In this document: positions 61,222 through 64,000 of the stretch, in pieces | How the letters are laid out: each line of letters opens with the position of its first letter | How positions within the stretch are numbered: the first letter of the stretch is position 1 | Assembly (NCBI GenBank): GCA_030432655.1 | Contig: JAUILA010000025.1 | Coordinates: forward strand, 1-64,000 | Length of the DNA: 64,000 nucleotides | Source: Bacteroidia bacterium | GTDB taxonomy: Bacteria; Bacteroidota; Bacteroidia; Cytophagales; Cyclobacteriaceae | Reading direction: 5' to 3' | Program-made: the position numbers and the translations under genes | Notes under the pieces: generated by a model | The model's database searches: none | The model's input: only the letters and a program-made list of their open reading frames with translations | Told to the model about the DNA's origin: nothing

Positions 61222-62156
61222 AATTCAAGCTGGTTTCCGCGCAGAAAGTCTGCGATTTGCATTTTTTTCTTGCCCTGCCATTGAAGTTCATCCACAGCAA
61301 TCACCCCATTCTCCGTCTGAATATGAAGATAAGATTCATTGTCTGTACTCATTTTTCCGGGTTCGCTGTTATCCGGGGAATGTTTGTGTATATGCGCCCG
61401 TAAAATTTTTACGGTCTGGTCATCAATGGTAGTCCAGGCACCGGGGAAAGGGGACAACCCCCGGATAAAATCATGTACCCGGGTTACCGGTTGGTCCCAC
61501 CGGATCTCACAGGTTTCCCTGAAAATTTTCGGGGCTGATTTAAGGTCTGCAGCAGGGGTTTGTGGTTCGCGGGGGTAATTTCCCGTTTCAATGGCATCTA
61601 CTGTTTTTACCACCAATCCGGCACCCTTATGCATCAGACGCTCATAAACATCCCCGACCGTGTCGGTCTGACTTATCGGTTCCTCTTCCTGGAAAATAAT
61701 ATTCCCCGTATCGATCTCATGCTTCAGAAAGAAAGTGGTCAAGCCGGTTGTTTGTTCGCCGTTGATGATCGCCCAATGAATCGGAGCCGCCCCCCTGTAC
61801 TGGGGCAGGAGAGAAGCATGAAGGTTGAAGGTTCCAAGCGGTGGCATATTCCAGACTGCCTCCGGCAGCATCCGAAACGCCACTACTATCTGCAGATCAG
61901 CCTGGTACTCTTTAAGTTCTTCAAGAAAGTCTTCTGATTTCAGGTTGGTTGGCTGGAGAACAGGGATGTTGTTTGCTTCAGCACAGGCTTTGACCGGGGA
62001 GGCGGTTAGTTTACGTCCGCGACCTGCAGGTTTGTCAGGTGCGGTGATTACTGCGACAACTTTTTTATCATTATCGACCAGTGCCTGCAAACTGGGAACA
62101 GCAAATTCCGGTGTTCCCATAAAGATTATGCGCAATGCCCGGTTAGTGTAATTCAT
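61218..62156 (-). CDS. fmt: Methionyl-tRNA formyltransferase
   Basis: A 312-residue enzyme that formylates initiator Met-tRNA with 10-formyl-THF. The N-terminal Rossmann domain has [18 protein letters not shown] and the catalytic block [20 protein letters not shown] with Asn-His, followed by the loop [17 protein letters not shown] and a C-terminal OB-like domain (from about 205). The ATG at 62156 shares a base with the NamZ-like stop (TGATG); the longer upstream frame runs inside that gene and is not family-like. Confidence 0.97.
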   Translation of the reverse strand: MNYTNRALRIIFMGTPEFAVPSLQALVDNDKKVVAVITAPDKPAGRGRKLTASPVKACAEANNIPVLQPTNLKSEDFLEELKEYQADLQIVVAFRMLPEAVWNMPPLGTFNLHASLLPQYRGAAPIHWAIINGEQTTGLTTFFLKHEIDTGNIIFQEEEPISQTDTVGDVYERLMHKGAGLVVKTVDAIETGNYPREPQTPAADLKSAPKIFRETCEIRWDQPVTRVHDFIRGLSPFPGAWTTIDDQTVKILRAHIHKHSPDNSEPGKMSTDNESYLHIQTENGVIAVDELQWQGKKKMQIADFLRGNQLEL

Positions 62157-63322
62157 CAGGGATACAACAAATAGTTCTTTCTTAGTTCCTTGTAAGCATT
62201 CAAGGCCGGCTCCCATGTTTTCCGGATCTCATCCTCTGTCATTCCCGCCCTGACCTGGTCATCCAGTTCATCTGTTCCTGCCAGTTTGGGAAAATAATTA
62301 TTAAAGTATTCCTCTTTGTTTTCAAATTTCTGGTAATAGCTGATCAGGTACGACAAATCAAACCCCTTTAATGCATTCTCCTGCGTAAATAAGGTGCCAT
62401 AGCATTTTTCGTCTTCATAAGGCGGGTACTTCGCCATTCCTTCCAGCGAACGGGGTGTAAATGAGTGGTCAAATCCCGTCAGTGACGGATGACCAATTTG
62501 CTGAAAAGGTTCCATGGTGCCTCTTCCGACACTGATTTCTGTACCCTCAAACAAACAAAGGGATGGATACAGCTCAATTGCCAGGTCGTTTGGCAGGTTT
62601 GGGGATGGCTTGACCGGCAGAGAATACTCCATGTCATGCGAATATCCGGTCATGGGGATGACCTTCAGGTCACAGGTTACCCCTCCTTCCATCCAGTGTT
62701 CCCCATTGATCATCATGGCCAGTTCACCGACCGTGAGCCCGTGCAACACAGGAATAGGATGCATGCCCACAAAGGACTTAAGGGACATATCAAGCACCGG
62801 ACCATCCACATACCGGCCATTCGGATTGGGGCGGTCCAGAACCACCACTTTTTTTCCAAGTTCGCCGCATGCTTCCATTACGTAATGCATACTGCTTATG
62901 TAGGTATAAAACCTTGTTCCGACGTCCTGAATATCAAAAATGACGACATCCACATTTTCGAGTTGTTCAGCGGTCGGCTTTTTATTACCACCGTACAAGG
63001 ATACAATCGGCAGGCCTGTTTTGGCGTCCCGGCTGTTGCGGATAGTTTCGCCGGCATCTGCATCGCCTCGAAAACCATGTTCCGGCGCAAACACTTTTGT
63101 GATCTCCATTCCCCGTGATAACAGGGTATCCACCAGGTGGGTTGTTCCGATCAGAGAGGTTTGGTTGACCAGTAATGCCAGTTTTTTTCCTTCCAGTTCT
63201 GGAAGGAGAATGTCCATTCTTTCAGCTCCCAGGACCAGCGCCGGGGCTGATTCAGGCTCCTGGCTAACGGAGCAGTTTACGGAGCCGACTAAAATTGCCA
63301 GAAGAATAAGAATACGGTTCAC
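62156..63322 (-). CDS. DUF1343/NamZ-like exo-beta-N-acetylmuramidase, exported
   Basis: A 388-residue exported protein of the DUF1343 family, whose Bacillus member NamZ removes terminal MurNAc from peptidoglycan fragments. After the signal (MNRILILLAILVGSVNCSVS, possibly a lipoprotein at Cys18) come conserved blocks: LALLVNQTS, FAPEHGFRGDADAGE, VSLYGGNKKPT, FDIQDVGTRFYTYISSM, VLDRPNPNG, and ELYPSLCLFEGTEISVGRGT. It probably acts in periplasmic cell-wall recycling. The start is GTG. It heads the minus-strand operon with fmt, folA, SDR and tauE. Confidence 0.87.
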   Translation of the reverse strand: MNRILILLAILVGSVNCSVSQEPESAPALVLGAERMDILLPELEGKKLALLVNQTSLIGTTHLVDTLLSRGMEITKVFAPEHGFRGDADAGETIRNSRDAKTGLPIVSLYGGNKKPTAEQLENVDVVIFDIQDVGTRFYTYISSMHYVMEACGELGKKVVVLDRPNPNGRYVDGPVLDMSLKSFVGMHPIPVLHGLTVGELAMMINGEHWMEGGVTCDLKVIPMTGYSHDMEYSLPVKPSPNLPNDLAIELYPSLCLFEGTEISVGRGTMEPFQQIGHPSLTGFDHSFTPRSLEGMAKYPPYEDEKCYGTLFTQENALKGFDLSYLISYYQKFENKEEYFNNYFPKLAGTDELDDQVRAGMTEDEIRKTWEPALNAYKELRKNYLLYP

Positions 63323-63354
63323 TAGATTTCCTTTACTTTGTAACGCTTCGTAGC

Positions 63355-63362
63355 CAAAACTA
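63355..63362 (-). promoter_or_regulatory. -7 element TAGTTTTG before the namZ-fmt-folA operon
   Basis: On the minus strand TAGTTTTG matches TAnnTTTG fully and lies 32 bases before the GTG at 63322. No good -33 TTG is found at 19 bases. The same 49-base gap must contain the start region of the divergent permease gene. Confidence 0.4.
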
Positions 63363-63371
63363 ACGATATTC

Positions 63372-64000
63372 TTGAATCTACCTTATTTTATATCCAAAAG
63401 AATCTCCAGGGACTCAGTCGGCAGTTTTTCCTCCACGATCCATAAAATCGCTGTGGGAAGTATTGGTATCGGTCTCGGGGTCATGATCATTTCTTTCCTG
63501 ATACTGAAGGGCTTCCAGGATACCGTTACCGAGAAAATATACAATTTCAGTGCCCATTTTCAGGTGACCAAATATACGAGCAACAATTCGTATGAAGAGG
63601 TGCCGCTGACACTTCGGAATGAAGTCTTCCGTCATTCTGAGGAATTTGATTTTATCGAACATGTCCAGGAATTCAGCCATAAGGCCGGACTTATCAAGAC
63701 CGATGATGAAGTACTGGGGGTCATATTTAAAGGAATTTCCTCACGTTTTGATTCAACCAGGTTTAAATCAAGTCTTGTGGAAGGACGTTTTCTGAATTTT
63801 GATGACGACTCCTATTCGCGGGAAGTCATGATCAGCAAAGTCATCTCTGACAAATTACGGCTTAAGGTTGGCGACGATGCGATCGTACATTTCTTCCAGG
63901 ATCCTCCACGGGTACGACGTCTCAGCGTAGTGGGTATATATGAAACCAACCTTTCAGAATATTACGACAATAAGTTCATTATCGGGGATATCCGACTTAT
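63372..64000 (+). CDS. FtsX-like ABC transporter permease (LolC/E or MacB type), N-terminal part
   Basis: An open frame runs from 63372 to the window end (209 codons, no stop). It has a short cytoplasmic start (MNLPYFISKRISRDSVGSFS), a first transmembrane helix (IAVGSIGIGLGVMIISFLIL), and a MacB_PCD-like periplasmic domain (GFQDTVTEKIYNFSAHFQVT, VIFKGISSRFD, LVEGRFLNF, MISKVISDKLRLKVGDDAIV). It would be a permease for lipoprotein release or macrolide-type export. The start must be TTG at 63372: a TAG stands in frame at 63351 and no ATG or GTG lies between. The C-terminal helices are beyond the window. Confidence 0.85.
   Translation, partial: MNLPYFISKRISRDSVGSFSSTIHKIAVGSIGIGLGVMIISFLILKGFQDTVTEKIYNFSAHFQVTKYTSNNSYEEVPLTLRNEVFRHSEEFDFIEHVQEFSHKAGLIKTDDEVLGVIFKGISSRFDSTRFKSSLVEGRFLNFDDDSYSREVMISKVISDKLRLKVGDDAIVHFFQDPPRVRRLSVVGIYETNLSEYYDNKFIIGDIRL

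Noticed and set aside
1-64000. tRNA, rRNA, CRISPR, insertion sequence or prophage
   Set aside because: No cloverleaf, direct-repeat array, transposase, integrase or phage structural gene was found on reading both strands and all gaps.

Overview
The window reads as a chromosomal segment of a Bacteroidota bacterium, most likely Cytophagia/Cytophagales and probably marine. The evidence is a gliding-motility-type (CHU_C) C-terminal domain, a subtilase with a type IX secretion (T9SS) sorting domain, many SpII lipoproteins, a TPR-containing histidine kinase, a long PurF-like amidotransferase, and promoters of the Bacteroidetes type (-33 TTG/TTTG, 19 bp, -7 TAnnTTTG). Shine-Dalgarno sequences are mostly absent. 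Coding density is very high: about 51 genes, no gene-free stretch over 300 bases, many ATGA/TGATG/TAATG overlaps, and several convergent genes whose 3' ends overlap. I see no rRNA, tRNA, CRISPR array, insertion sequence or prophage.

Layout. 0-7.5 kb: a minus-strand glycosyltransferase/ECF sigma pair; a plus-strand tgt-LptF/G permease-EamA operon; minus-strand fabI-ispE, where fabI carries an in-frame TAA; and murI. 7.6-19.3 kb: half of complex I (nuoH-I-J-K-L-M-N) with a TPR histidine kinase between nuoH and nuoI, then a PurF-like amidotransferase. 19.3-24.6 kb (minus): an arylsulfatase, an orphan family-3 solute-binding protein, a GT9 heptosyltransferase, and a PolX whose polymerase active site is lost while its PHP domain is intact. 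24.7-34.4 kb: an unknown secreted protein, PDH E1 beta, an OmpA/TPR lipoprotein, PspC, a GT2, YbaB, a CHU_C surface protein and hisS. 34.5-41.8 kb: a small charge-split basic protein, a YfcE-like phosphoesterase, a redoxin, and a complete tripartite RND efflux operon. 41.7-49.9 kb (minus): amidohydrolase/beta-propeller, M1 peptidase, a rhomboid-MORN-TonB_C fusion, DoxX and a K+ channel. 50-64 kb (minus except DUF4197 and the last gene): MetB-like enzyme, E2, CinA, a 1400-residue T9SS subtilase, TauE, SDR, folA, fmt, NamZ-like, and a truncated plus-strand FtsX-type permease at the window edge.

How the genes work together. The core is housekeeping: respiration (nuo), fatty acid and isoprenoid synthesis (fabI, ispE), peptidoglycan (murI, NamZ-like), translation (tgt, hisS, fmt), one-carbon metabolism (folA) and the pyruvate/2-oxo acid dehydrogenase subunits E1 beta and E2. 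The latter sit at separate loci, each with its own near-consensus promoter. The accessory content is envelope-facing: sulfatase, surface protease, efflux, lipoproteins and glycosyltransferases. The most unusual observations are the fabI nonsense codon with an intact frame behind it, the rhomboid-MORN-TonB_C fusion, the PolX with all three catalytic aspartates replaced, the kinase inside the nuo operon, a Tgt without the zinc cysteines, promoters placed so close to ATG that the mRNAs should be leaderless, and several perfect inverted repeats directly upstream of accessory genes.
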